From assembly GCA_036571765.1 (NCBI GenBank), contig BROE01000009.1, forward strand, positions 6,676,652 through 6,740,651: 64,000 nt of DNA. Direction: 5' to 3'. Made by a program: the position numbers and the translations under genes. Under the pieces are notes generated by a model, which was not told the origin of the DNA, did not search any database, and saw nothing but the letters and a program-made list of their open reading frames with translations. Numbering within the stretch: the stretch's first letter is position 1; the number at the start of each line of letters is the position of its first letter. Source of the DNA: Plecoglossus altivelis (Eukaryota > Chordata > Actinopteri > Osmeriformes > Plecoglossidae). Positions 38,400 to 51,245 of the stretch are shown in pieces.

Positions 38400-40680
38400 A
38401 ATGGGATGTTTAGGCAGTTTGCCTGAACCCCGTTTCTGACGTGAGGATACGAACATCTGTTACAATAAACTCAATAAAGACGCCAAATAGGGTACTTTAT
38501 TTTTATTAAGTATGTCACAATGGCTAAATAAACTATAAATGCATTCATGCCAATCACATTCCACATTGTGACAGATAAATCTACAACCACTGAATCCGTT
38601 CGTTAAATTACAGTTTATAGTGTACTTCTGAATCAAAACAATGTTTCATTCGAGGCCATCATTTCAACAGAACAGAGCAGGGAACTAATTTAACATGACA
38701 GAGCTCAACACCATAGAATTGAATAAAACAACAAAAACTACAGCAGCTAAACAATAAGTGAACATAAATGCACCATATTATATTCAATGAAAACACATGA
38801 GACAAAGCAGCTGTAGTATATGGCACTTAAGGGGGTCAAACTATCGAATTCATCATCGAGCCTTATCATGAACGTGTTGAGTGTTCACACGGGATTGCAG
38901 GCTCTTCTGTGGCCTTATAAGGCTGACGTCATGGAATACATCTCTTACAATACAAGCATGAATGCAAGGTGATAGGTAAGACAAATGAGTGAGTCACACT
39001 TCGTAATGCATGTACAGTAATATTGCAATAAATGTGTAACTTTGTATTGGTTATTGAACATAGAAAGGATCTTGAACTTTGAACTGCATGGTATATGTAT
39101 CAAATAGTAAATGTAGGGAAAACAAATGTCAGGATTTGTTGAACTGCTATGTTGTTTTAATTGTTTATGAATGACATTTTGTAACACATAATTTGTTACG
39201 TATACTAAATGTAAGGAAATTTGTTATAAATAGTAATACACATTTTCCACGTGTAACACAAAAATCATATATAAAATTGTATGGTACATTTTCCAAACTA
39301 AAGTTTTTAGAAATAGTCACCGAAGTGAAATATAAATTCCGCAAGGCACTGCTGCTACCTGAATAAATTGTTTAACCAGAGTGAAACATCTTGGCTCACT
39401 TTCCTACATTAACTACATCTTTTGTCATTTTCTTTTTGGAACAAAGTGCAAGAATGGTCACTCAATCATAAAACCACTGTCCATCAAGCCATCTCAGTTG
39501 TGTGAGGCCAAGGGATGGGAACCCTAACCCACAATGGCGCATTTCTCTGTGTGGACTGATTGTGGGAAACTTTCCCTGCTCTATTCAGACATTTTTTCTC
39601 CTTTTCATATAACGAGGGGAGAGACTGATGAAGCCAACAACAGAAAAAAAACAATTATAGGCGGTAAGAAAGCGCAAAGTACTCAGGGTTCAACTCCATA
39701 ATGTTCTCTGGAAGGGTTAATCATTTTAGGAAGGGGGTTTTGAGACAGGCCTTTCAATTTAATTCATTTTAGGGTTTTTTCTCTTCTTTCCAGCAGGAAG
39801 GGAACTGTACCACTTGACATCGTTTGACACGCTGAACACTCGCTGTATGTTCCCACGCAGCGTGGAGCTGGAAAACGTAAAGCTGCTCATTTAACGGCGA
39901 CATGTGCCAGAGTCACTTACATTTAACGTCTGATTAAAAAGAAAGAAAAAAAACAAAATAGGTTTTGATATGATCCACAACCGTCTAATATTTCTTTCGA
40001 GGGATATCAAATGATCTCCTTTGCTTTCTTAATAGATTTAACTTCCAAATAGATTCAAATGTATAATCTTGTAAAGTGGAATGCTTTTCCTGCTTCTCAG
40101 TTATCTACAAACACACTGGCATACAAATAATTTCAAGTAAAAAATCTCTATGTACTGGTGCCAAGTCAATCAAACTGAAAGATGACGTGTCAATTTGATC
40201 CTCTGATTTCAGGTTGGCATAACTGGGATGAATTTCCAGGTAAGTCAAGACATGACATGTTTTCAGCATGGTTCACAATGACTGACTGGCGGCCAGGAAT
40301 GGGGGCAGTTTCAGGAATAAGATTTTAGTGTTTAGGGGGAAGCAGGAGGAGTTGAAGAGGGATTGAGGCTGCCTCTTGCTGGTCGCCCATCAGCCACCTG
40401 CAGCAAAGCAGAAGGCTGGCTTATTTGTCTGCCCCGTTCTACAGCAACAGATGATGTTGACGGTGCATGAGACAGAAAAGGCAAGCTGGAGAGGCAGGAG
40501 AGAGTGAGAGGGAAAAGAGAGAGATACAAGTGGAGTTGCCTCTTATGTTGAGGCATGAATGATTGATGTTAGCATCCACTTCCACCTGTGCTGGGCTTTG
40601 TTTTGTTTTGAAGGAAGTGGCCTGTGTTCTTGTATATTCTCTTCGCTCCTTTCGGTCAGTTCACTACAACCCTACCCCCC
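38400..40680. other. Intergenic, AT-rich, no gene seen
   Basis: Unique AT-rich sequence upstream of mbip. Short frames such as 38945-39187 on the minus strand have no support. A GA-rich run lies at 40490-40530. Confidence 0.5.
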
Positions 40681-40688
40681 TACCCCCG

Positions 40689-40690
<2 letters not shown>

Positions 40691-40730
<40 letters not shown>
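40691..40730. repeat. (AT)n microsatellite
   Basis: Twenty uninterrupted AT dinucleotides. Confidence 0.95.
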
Positions 40731-40732
<2 letters not shown>

Positions 40733-40739
40733 CCTGGGT

Positions 40740-42180
40740 GCAGCCAGGGCATATAAAACATTTTGTTGCAACAAAACTGCAGTACACAGCCTTGTGCAAT
40801 GCAAGCAAAGTGCATCTGGAAAAGTGAGAAAAGGCACCATCTCTTTAAACAGAGTTACTGTGCTATCTAAAAGGGGTACATTGCAGGGCTCCTATGAGAG
40901 CATGTCATGAGGGCACTTAGTTCACTGCTTTAAAGTTAAAGCACTTCTAACTACGGAGAGCAGTAATGATATGGATGTAGTGTTAAGGGCTCTCATACCT
41001 CTCCATCTGCCTCACGCTGCTGTTCTCCCCTAGAACTGAATTAAACGATTAGCATGGACAGGGTGTACCAACATCAGCACCAAAACTGTTCCACGTTCAA
41101 TTGCACTACTTAATAAGGATTCTGTCGCACAGAAAGAGATTCAAGAGAAATCAAGAGATTCAAGAGAAATCTTTTACCTGGCTGCCACTCATGTGGGTTT
41201 GTATCCCTCCCTCTGCAAAGGTGTGTTACATTTCATATGGGACACTAGACAAAACAACTATGACATTGTCATGACATAGTCATGACATATGCGTCAACGC
41301 AAAGATAGCATGCCTCTTGAATTACACACCTTTGAAAGGGAGAGAGGAAGAGAGGAAGAGAGAGAGAAAAAGAAAAATACGAAGAGACAAGGATAAATGA
41401 AGAGATACTGGGAGAGTTAGAGGAATAGAAAAACATACAGCGAGGGAGAGACTCTGACTCTAAGACAGAGGAACAGCTTCTCTCTAAGCAGCTGTGACGG
41501 TAACCTGGGGAGCCTAAATGGCCCTGGTGAAGAGCAACGAGTCGGAGCTCTCCAATCACTCGTCTGACTACTCCTGAGATGGTACATGTTGATCGCTCCT
41601 GACGGAAGCAGAGATCCTTGCCAAGGCAAGATATCGTCATACACAGGACATTAAATGACATCACACTGATTCAATAGATCGAATAGAATATCCTCAGTCA
41701 TAGCAGCAACAGTACTTTCAAAAGTAATAACTTGCAATGTTCAGTGGGCAGCAAAAACTACCACAAGAAATTAACCAAGGCATGTGAAGATTATATATTA
41801 TTATTGACCCAGGGGGGAGGACAACCATAGTAGGTAAAAATGACAATAACATAACAACATATCACAGTTATGACTTTAGAAAAAATAACAAACCTGCTGA
41901 AGTATATTTCACACCATGTATTTAAATTGAGATGAGATCCAATGGCTGAAGATGTCAGGGGACAAACAAACAATTTTACCAGCTTGTTCCTCATTTTCTT
42001 CTCATCCCATTTAACTTTCTACTTGTGGAATTTACAAGCAATCCTGCTCAATTCTGTATTTTGCTTGGTTGGTGGCCTTGGGAAAGAATCATGCCATAAT
42101 TCCCCCCGCCCTCTGAACCCTGTACCCCCCCTCCCTCCTCAGCTTAAGACACCCTCCCCTCTACCACTGTTGGATGGTTG
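40740..42180. other. Intergenic, no gene seen
   Basis: Unique DNA with a 17-18 bp direct duplication (AGAGATTCAAGAGAAATC twice, about 41135-41172) and a GA-rich run (41338-41385). The minus-strand frame 41269-41664 has no recognisable domain. Confidence 0.5.
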
Positions 42181-42189
42181 CACCTGTCA

Positions 42190-42370
42190 CCTGGGGGCCT
42201 CTGCCTACATTCAGGATCAATTTACATAACCTCATTTAGCAGTTCACAAATCAGAGCCATTAAGAGCCTCTAACAGGAACCAAGGGTTCTAATTTAGCCT
42301 TCCTTTCACAGTGGGAAAATTGGGTGGCTCAGGCCTGCAAATAAAGACTCAGGTCTTGGCTTTGATTGTT
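42190..42370. promoter_or_regulatory. Candidate conserved non-coding element
   Basis: Unique block with ATTTACATAACCTCATTTAG, GAGCCATTAAGAGCC and TCTAATTTAGCC and no coding frame. It lies about 9 kb downstream of nkx2.1. Confidence 0.3.
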
Positions 42371-42379
42371 GATTGTGAT

Positions 42380-44040
42380 GGTAAATGTACGGATGATTAG
42401 AACAGATTTTTCCCCTTATTGATTTCCTGCCAAAACACAGCATGCAGTGGTCCTGCACTGAGAAGCCAACTGGGGTGGGGGTGGGGTGGAGGGATGGAGA
42501 GGAAGATAGGGAGAGGGATGGAGGGCAAGAAACGTCAGCACAAGGGGATGGAAATATAAACCTAACCTAGTTTTTCAATAGTGCATTAAATATAATGTCT
42601 CATTTTGGAGAACATATGTAGAGTGAAATGCAGGACTTTAAATTTCCTAAATGAATTGTAATTGATGTAAGCAGAAATAGGATGCTGTAATAATAACTGC
42701 TAGATATGGCAGGCTAAATGTATCATAAAGACATAACACAGTATGCATATGAATCCTTTTCCCCCCACCAGTCAAAACACTCAATACTGATTCTGGCAAG
42801 TTATCAAATGCTGTTCAGAAAATGTCATTCTATTTTCAAGATGGTTCCCTCACCATGTGCTACACACACCTTCAATGACTAACAGGCAATCATCAGAAGG
42901 ACTTAACTTAAGCCTTAACTGCTTTTATTTACCATACAGTGGCAACGTGACAGCAGCAAACATATTCAGAGTCGTGAATAGCAGAAGTCAAGAGCTCAAA
43001 AATTATTTTCAATCGGCATTCAATTTGGAGCTCATGGAATAGAAAGGCTGATTCAGATTTCCATTCGTTCAGGGCTGAACATGGAGGCTGTGTCTTCGGA
43101 GGAGGTCTGGTTCAGGGGGCATTTCAGGGGCATCCTTAATTAATCAACAAATCAGAATCCTCTCAGTTGCCTGCCTACACATATGTTTGCACTTCAGTCT
43201 TTCACATGGTGGGCGTGGCTCTGGGTGAGAGGTATCTTTGATGAGTCTCTGCCACTAGTGCCAATGAGATTACGTAACAGAGGCAAACAGACACACACAC
43301 ACGAACCTACGTCTGAAAATAGTAGCAAGGAGAGACACAACACAAGTCAAACCAGAGAAATGAATGTGACTCATCAGATATGACCACATGTCTCTGAATC
43401 TGAGCAGAGGGTCACATGCTGAAGTCTTCTGTGGGCACAACACAGCCTGCATGTCCAGCCTGGTCTAGCAGCACCAAATATCGCTTTAGCCGTTTCACTT
43501 GAAGATAATTTATGACAAGTGCACAAAGCAGGTTTATGTGGGGGTGGGGATTTAGAATGGTGCTTGAGAATGCTATAGCAACCACGGAGCGCTAGTGGGT
43601 CTAGTCAAAGGAAAATGCAACTCTGAGCTCCACATGCAGGGACCAGAGTATCACATTGGAAAGGCTAGATCTATTTCACAAATTCAGACGTGCCATTTCT
43701 AAGAGATTTTAAATATTTTGGTAAGGGTATGCCTAATATCAAAATACAACTTAGGATCCGTAGTTTGCATGCCATTTTCAGTCAGATTCCATGAAAAACA
43801 CTGAGTCCATGGAAAACAATGCTTTCTAAAGCTTTAGTCACAACAATCAAAGAGACAACTTGGACGTTGCTTCAAGCCTATCTTAATGCAATGGGTAACC
43901 ACGAACCTGTGGAGAAAGCCCTTTTCTGCATGTCAACCATTCATTCCTTGAATAGCAGGCCCATGGCTATACTACCAGTCTATAGGCTTAAATGCTTTGG
44001 CTACCGGCCAGTGGACTGTCTTGTCCATCGCAGTTTCTAA
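42380..44040. other. Intergenic, no gene seen
   Basis: A G-rich run (42473-42530) followed by unique AT-rich DNA. Part of it (42575-42730) is ATTA/TAAT-rich and may be regulatory. Confidence 0.45.
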
Positions 44041-44049
44041 AACGGCCAG

Positions 44050-44320
44050 TGAGAAACAACTGTTGTTGCTGTGAGCAGACGAATTACATTTAATGAACAC
44101 GTAATTGCTGGAAATGGACTGAACGGTTTCAAAGCAAACAAGGATTCCACATTGATTTGCATTTCCCTTTTTGGGCTCCGATTCGCTTTGTCAGACGTCT
44201 CTATTGATTAGTCTGTATGTGTATCGCTCCGCATGTGTTTGCCTTCATTAACAGATAACGGGTTACTGATTACTCCCGGCACCCGGTTTAATGTTGCTTA
44301 ATGTCTACTTTGTTCCTGTG
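44050..44320. promoter_or_regulatory. Candidate conserved non-coding element
   Basis: Complex, non-repetitive DNA with TTACATTTAATGAACACG, TAATTGCTGG, TATTGATTAGTC, CTTCATTAACAGATAACGG and GGTTTAATGTTGC. There is no coding frame and no low complexity. It is among the most enhancer-like stretches in the window. Confidence 0.4.
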
Positions 44321-44889
44321 TCGTGTCAGGGGGCTGGGAGCATAATAGACGGGTGGGTGGGCTGTGATTGCTCCGTAGTGAGGCAGTGGTATTTAGGGCA
44401 CAGGGGTGGAAGGGGATCAGTGTAGAGGTTAGAATAGCAAAACCTTAGGGTTTACTGAAACGCAGCATGTGGCCCCTGCCCCACTCTCAATATCTGCCAG
44501 ATCACCATACTCTACCACGTCAAGGTTTGTTTCCTCCATATCCTGCGTTGATATTTTCTTTACACATAGCCAAAGCATGATATGTCAGTCAAGGTCCAGT
44601 GACAGCTCTGGTGATCACCCGTCAACATCATAACCATGGTTTGCATGAGTAAAAGTAGACTATCCCATCCACATTGAGTTTAGATGCTTTTTTTTCGAAA
44701 GCCAAGCAGTTTATACAACTGTGAAGAAAACAGCTATTCAACGAGTTTTAAGTGTGCTTGTATCGAGTCGCCCATACAGGCAGGCCTACTGCTGATTTCC
44801 GTTCCCTCGGATTTATGAATTGACCACGAAACAATGATCTGCGATTCCACTGCCGGAAGAAAAAAACCCACAATGACAACATAGAAGAG

Positions 44890-45150
44890 AACTAGCGTGT
44901 TGCAGACAGAATTGCATGTTAGCTAATTGTTAATTTAAGCGACTCGCTGTGGCTAATTATGTCGGCACAGCCAAACCATTTGCATGATGGACTTGCCACC
45001 TGCCTCAGCGCAAGAAGGCCCGCTGCCAGGGCAAACTATATAATTACTGAACAGCAGTGGGGCAATTTTTGACTGCCGTCCCCTTTGTGTCGAATGAATT
45101 CCTCGTAATGACATATTTCATTAGGGGGCAAATAGCAACCCTCCTCCCGG
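44890..45150. promoter_or_regulatory. Candidate conserved non-coding element
   Basis: Contains ATGTTAGCTAATTGTTAATT, GTGGCTAATTATGTCGG, CATTTGCATGATGG (octamer-like) and TATATAATTACTG, with balanced composition and no open frame. It lies about 6 kb downstream of nkx2.1 and is a plausible nkx2.1 or nkx2.9 enhancer. Confidence 0.4.
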
Positions 45151-45159
45151 CTCCAGAAC

Positions 45160-46270
45160 AAAACCGAATAAGTCTCAACAGGTCCTAATATAGCCTACAC
45201 CCCACCTCACACCTCCACCCCCAGTATTTTCATTAAGTTGCAGTTATTTATTTCTTTGGTGTGAGTTAAATAGATGTCTTTGCCTTTCCAGACCCGCATT
45301 GGTCAAAACATATACTTAAAGTGATTCTTTAGTCGGAACTCATCAACCTGACATGCTATAAAATGTTGAAGCTATTTTGAATAAAGTATCTTGATTGCTT
45401 ATTATGTTGCTTGTTATCATTATTTGAGAAACGTTATCCCGTGCCTGTTTCTTACCTCTGTATAACAATCTTAAAATGGCTAGTGGGGAAGTGTTGACTC
45501 TACAGTACAGACCTACGATCTCGAACGCCAAAGCATTAACATTATATCAGTCTCATAAGCAAAAGAAAAGATCAGTTTGCGATCCGTCAGTTTTGGTCAA
45601 TCAAACTCTTCATGTTAGTCTACAGCTTAAGTAGACAAATCCAGCTCAGTAACATCTCCTGGCTGGTAGCATATCATGTCTCTGCTAAGCATAGGTTTCT
45701 GTGAGAGTTTATTTTCTCCTATGAATCCATTTATCCAGTTTAGTAAATCTGTTGTCCGAAAAGACTCAAGCCCAGCGGGGGTTGTAGCCTAATGTCCAAC
45801 AATTAGGATCCCATTACCTTGAGATAGCCTCAGCTTTGTTGAGGGAATTTGTGAGCCACGCGTGCAAGCTATCTGTCTGTTTAAAGTAAAGAATGAAGTT
45901 GGTGAAACATACATCGGGAGAAACGATTTCTAATCACTAAATAAAAGACTTGGTATTAACAGGGTTAGTGATGGCTCGTTGGCTCTAAAAGAACTCCCGC
46001 TGGTACTGAACCCTCCACCACCAAGGCTACTGCTGTAGTGCTCAAACTCAATCCATGAGGCGCTCGCACCCTATCTAATTTCTTAATTTGTAGCGCAAAT
46101 ATTTGAGATGATTTGATGACGTCTTTATACAGCCATGCTACATAGGCCTCTTGCCTAACTTAAGTATCCAAATGTTGGAGAAGCCCCCTGAAGTTGCCCC
46201 TCCCAGCCATACGCAATCACACACACGTACACACACCCGTGCACACTATAGTTTAAAGGATCAGCTAAAA
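45160..46270. other. Intergenic, no gene seen
   Basis: Unique AT-rich sequence. The minus-strand frame at 45343-45531 is short and unsupported. Confidence 0.5.
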
Positions 46271-46273
46271 GTG

Positions 46274-46277
<4 letters not shown>

Positions 46278-46307
<30 letters not shown>
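46278..46307. repeat. (GA)n microsatellite
   Basis: Pure GA run of about 30 bp. Confidence 0.92.
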
Positions 46308-46308
<1 letters not shown>

Positions 46309-46339
46309 GTCGTGCTGCTATCAGTCTTAGGTTAGCTCT

Positions 46340-46960
46340 GGTAACCGAGAAACGTAGCTAATTGAGGCATGTATCAATGAAAGCCTCTAATTAAGATCCT
46401 GCGCATGTGCCTGACCTGCTCGCTAGCTCAGAGCAGCACTTCTTTATGTATGATAACTGTTCGTGCGCAACATCCAAAATGTACAAACGCTAAGATAAAT
46501 AGACTGTCCATGAAAACCTTACAAGTTAATGGCAAAATGGCATGAGTAATGTGTGAAATAAGCCTGCACGAAAAAAGGCAATTCACACTCGTTTGGAGTC
46601 ATTGAATGCTTGTCTTCAAAATGACCCGCTACCCAATCAGTGCGGGCAATCAACATTTGACCATTTCAAAATACAACCTATTTTCGGAATAAATAATTTT
46701 CTCACTCTTATACAAAAACGAGACGAAGCTTCTCTGCAATTCACGTCTGCCTCCAAGGCCCATTCAAATGGCAGACTGATTGCAGCTATAGCCATTAGAA
46801 GAATAATGTTCACAGAAGAAACAAAACCAAATGAAAACGAAGGTATAAAAATGTGTTTTTTTGTCCCTCTGAGGGAAAGGATTCTATTCAGCGCGCGCTG
46901 AATGCGCTGCATTTCACTGCTGCAACAATTATGCTGAAAGGTCAAGTATTACAGCATCCT
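46340..46960. promoter_or_regulatory. Candidate conserved non-coding region, two blocks
   Basis: Block 46340-46450 has GTAGCTAATTGAGGC and GCCTCTAATTAAGATCC around GCGCATGTGCC. Block 46640-46960 has GGAATAAATAATTTTCTC, CATTCAAATGGCAG, GCCATTAGAAG and ACAATTATGCTG. Both strands happen to be open for about 100 residues across 46593-46945 but show no protein family and no splice sites, so I favour a non-coding function. Confidence 0.33.
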
Positions 46961-47069
46961 GTGTTCGGTTTGCATGCTAAGTATTCCAGTTCACAAATGA
47001 CCCTCCGCTTCAAGAACCAGATAAATGCAGGACAATTAGCGATTTTTGCTACCAGTTGACAATAAGATT

Positions 47070-47755
47070 TACCAAAGGAGATGATTGCTGTTACATTGTA
47101 ATTGTCGTATTTTTTATGCACATTATGGAATGCTTACTGGAGTAATGTTGTTTAGAAAACTTCTTTCGAATGAAGAAAGAAATGAGATCCTACGGTTTCA
47201 AAAAGCCTTATAGAGCCTACATTTAACTGTTTGAGCTAAATCAGACTGTACAAAATGGTACGCAACAAAATACAAGTTGAACATCTTAACCTTACAGGGT
47301 TTTTTGGTGAATTATTAAACTGCAAATGCCTCAACTATACATTGACGAATTTATACCTGATGTCAAACAACCTTACAGAAGATTGATTGGCATTTAAGAT
47401 TTAGAAACATTCGAGGCGTTTTAATTGGGAGTAAATAGACAAAATTCTGTCTTGATTCTTTGTCAAAGTAACGCGAAACGCAGCTGCAAATATGCACATA
47501 TATTCAACAAAGTGTGTTTTTGGAATTCAGATTGTCCATCACAAGACATGGTGACAGTTTGTTCGATTACGAGGGAATCGTTTCAGCACCACGGTCAGCG
47601 ACACATCGGCCATCCCAAGTCTGTAGCCAACGCCATGCCAACATTTTGTGGCCTGATGATAATGTCAGTGACGTTTGTGCTCAGTGGGCTAGGCCAAGGC
47701 TGTTGGTGTCTAAATTAAGTATTTTTGAACACAAGTTTTCCCATTAGCTTGTGGC
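47070..47755. other. Intergenic, no gene seen
   Basis: Unique AT-rich DNA. Overlapping short plus-strand frames (47425-47747) lack any recognisable domain. Confidence 0.5.
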
Positions 47756-47756
47756 A

Positions 47757-47760
<4 letters not shown>

Positions 47761-47833
<73 letters not shown>

Positions 47834-47864
47834 GATATTATCTACATATATATGTGTGTGTACG

Positions 47865-47914
<50 letters not shown>

Positions 47915-48006
47915 ATAATATATATAATATATAATATATATATACACACACACACATATATATATACACACACACCCATATATATATATATATATATATG
48001 TATATG
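47761..48006. repeat. (AT)n/(GT)n/(CA)n compound microsatellite with dyad symmetry
   Basis: Long AT runs surround a GTAGATATTATCTAC palindrome (47831-47845). A GTGTGTGTACG segment, more AT, a (CA)n run (about 47881-47910) and further AT/CA blocks follow. Complementary GT and CA runs sit on either side of AT DNA, so it could fold into large hairpins. Confidence 0.92.
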
Positions 48007-48009
48007 TTG

Positions 48010-50630
48010 TCTCTTATTGAGTTGTGACTTAATAAGGGATTCGAGGATCTGGCTTTTTATTGCGATATAATCACCATAAAACCTAAAACTGAGACCTACC
48101 AAAGTGAGTGAGGTGTCCAAACTTTGTAAACTCTAATTTAAATACGATTACCTTGAGATTAGGGAATAATTGGTTGGTGTTGGTGGAGGGTGGAGATCTG
48201 CCTGTGGTAAAGCGAGAGTGGACTTGCGGAGTTGTACTATGAATCTGTATAAAAGAGAGCGATGAGAGCAAACACGCTTCCTACAAGTCATTTTCAACAG
48301 CTACAAGCTTCATACAAAGACCACACACGGCGCTAAAGACATGCTAATGTAATCCGAAGACCCTTAGTGCTTCTGCAGACAAAAACCACCACAGCAAATA
48401 CCTAATAGAACGTACATTCTGGTGCTCGTACTTCGTTTGAAAATGTCCGACAACAAGACTTTACTTGGTTCAAAGTGCTGAACTATAAAAGGTAATAGTT
48501 TCTAAGTTAGTGGAATCTGAATTCAACTTGAGGTTTCTCGAAGATGTCTCCAGGACTGCAGTCGGGTCTAATCCTGAAATAATTGAGGTGCAAACGATCA
48601 AAAAGTAGGCTAAGAGTTTGCCCCTTTGTCAAACGTTTACGTTTTAGAGTCTCACCACACAGTAAAGTACAGATTATTAAAATATAAATGGCAGATATCC
48701 TTTAAAATATGTTTTAACTGTGTTACGTACCAGACGGAAGTCAAATGTCAATGACAAACTATGTTCAGACCACACAATAGGCCCTGCATGAGGTTATGGT
48801 TAGGTGTATAGCATGCAATTGTTACAGTCTTATTTTACAGTTATCCTCAGACAACGTGGATGTCCCCATTGGTGGATTGGTAGGGTGGTCAAAACGGACA
48901 ACATTCTCTCCATACCGACTATTTTTCAATACTGAGTGTATCAAAACACTTTATGCACAAGACAAAAGATGACCGCTACAAAATAAAAATGGCTTATGCC
49001 TATGGGGTCAACGCCTTTACTGTATTGACGTTGTCTTTAATTGAATTACTTACAAGCACTTCCATCGCAGGGTTTTGTACAAAACCTCGCACAATAGATT
49101 GGTTAACAGAGGCAAGGCCACAGCATCAACAAATATTGTTTCGGATTACTGGTGTTTTTCCAGGGGGCAGGCAGTTTACAAAACCTAGTACATACTGTAT
49201 GGATTTGGTGATATTCTCGTTCATGACAGTAAACTGATTTCAATGCAAGAAGGAGTGTAGAGGGTCTACAGGGCTGTGTTGTGGCTGTCCATTTCTGTTC
49301 ATAATGAAACTATGCGCCAGGTTTCGACTACGCTGATGTGTTTCTTCAAAGCAACATTTTAAAATAGCATTTTATCTCAACGGTCTTGTATAGTGCCCAA
49401 TGAAACCCTCTGAAAAGTAAAAATAATTGTGTCTGTTCTGGTACATCTCAAGGGGGTCATGGGTACGTCATAGGCTGAATGTAAAATGTCAACAAATATT
49501 TAAACCAGAGTTTTAAGAACGTCTCACACCAAGAAAATGTATTAAACCTGAATGGTGGGAATGACTATTTTTCTTTAGACCTGACCTTTCCATCTCACAT
49601 ACAATTAATTTGAAATGACTCCATATCCTGCGTATCATTTTCAAGTCAACAATGATCCACTAAAACTTGATGACTCGCAAATACAAAACTATATAAAGGA
49701 TGGACATATGTGAATATCACTAAATGTCAACATTACAATTTTCTTGACTCAATGTTCTTGAAAGTGACTCAGGTGTGAACATATAGGCCTATTTGCAGCT
49801 GACATTGCTTCATCTAAAATACTGTTAACATCGGGTGATTGTAAACACATAAAGTAAAATTGGTTTACCTTCTTAACGAAAAAATACGCAACACGTTTCA
49901 TTTTTTACTTATCAAGGTGTAAACAAAGGAAACCTTTTTCCTTTCAATTCACTGACTGATTATTGATAGACGTACCTCTGATAAGCAGGAGAATTCACCT
50001 TTCTTAGTTTGGCTATTTGAGATGAATAACGTTGTTTGGTCAGGGATCTGAAAGATAAGCGGCCTTTGAGTAACATTTGTTTGATCCCCACCTCAGTTTA
50101 CTGACTCACACTCCACACTCGCATGCTAAAGCGCGCCCTGAAAGAGGTACATACCGAATGCACACGAAGGCCAACTTCAAACTAAAAATCCGTTCAAATC
50201 CTAATGATATATCTGATTTAACATGTTCAGATTCTGCTTTATAAAAAAAACTATAGCATTGTATGGTAGATAACATTCCACTCCCGATAGAGCAGCAACT
50301 GAAGCAGTCTATTATCTCAACAAAAACGTGAAATTCTGGTTATAGGAATTTCGCTCTCAGGCATCCTTCATCTGTAGTTTTGGCTCATTTTCAAGGAGCT
50401 AGACGTCCCACTAGGATCAATTAGAAAAATATTATGTCTTACGCTCCAAAACGCCGTGTTTGAAATTTACATGCTGAAGGACGGATTATAGATTGTGATA
50501 AATCTATTGCTACATAGCGGTTTTTAATGTTTCCATTACATCTGTTGCTAATAATACTCTAGGTTGTTGTTGTACACAAGCCAAGGGTAGCATACAACCA
50601 ATTTCAATAAAGGGATCTGAATTTAGTTTA
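48010..50630. other. Intergenic, no gene seen
   Basis: Unique AT-rich DNA downstream of nkx2.1 with no repeats of note and no supported frame. It may hold regulatory sequence, but I see no clear boundary. Confidence 0.5.
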
Positions 50631-50636
50631 CATAAT

Positions 50637-50642
50637 TTATTA
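50637..50642 (-). terminator. Candidate polyadenylation signal of nkx2.1
   Basis: TTTATT on the plus strand reads AATAAA on the nkx2.1 strand, about 600 nt beyond the stop codon. It is the nearest canonical hexamer I find on that strand. Confidence 0.45.
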
Positions 50643-51245
50643 TTAGGATTGTTTGCCTGTATTTAAGTCAAATATCTATATAAGTTACAAGGAAATAAAA
50701 CATACAAATACCGATGGAACTCAAATAACAACAGACCATCAATAGCATTAAAAACTTTGTACAACATATTTCTAAAAACTATATATTCAAACCTTTTACA
50801 GAAATATACAAGCTACGTCGTACAGTAAGTTCTATTATAAATCAGAGCAATCTGTGAAAAAAGTTTATAAGCACTCACATACAATAGCCCCCCACCCCAC
50901 CCCAATCCCTTTAAGATTCCCACAATTTAAACCCAACTGAGCCACAAACAGGTGTAAGAGTTTTTGAAGTGGCTAAGGACCTCGGCATAATTTACATAAA
51001 TAATTCCAGGTGTAAGGTTGAACTTCCATGTCCTCAAAGTATTTGGGATTACTAAATCTTGTCCGCAAGCCTTCCAGATGCTGCTTGCAAATCCAGGTGT
51101 CAAAATGAAATAAACATTTTCAGGAGAACGGAAACCAATTTGCATGGTGTTTGTTCACACACACATTAAGTACAATGTTTCATTAGCTGCAAATGTTTTT
51201 TGTTTGATGAAATTGTGTGTTTTGTTATTTCTGTCTGTTCTGCTG

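Noticed and set aside
47725..48120. Ile/Tyr- and Thr/His-rich frames
   Set aside because: Translations of AT and CA microsatellites.
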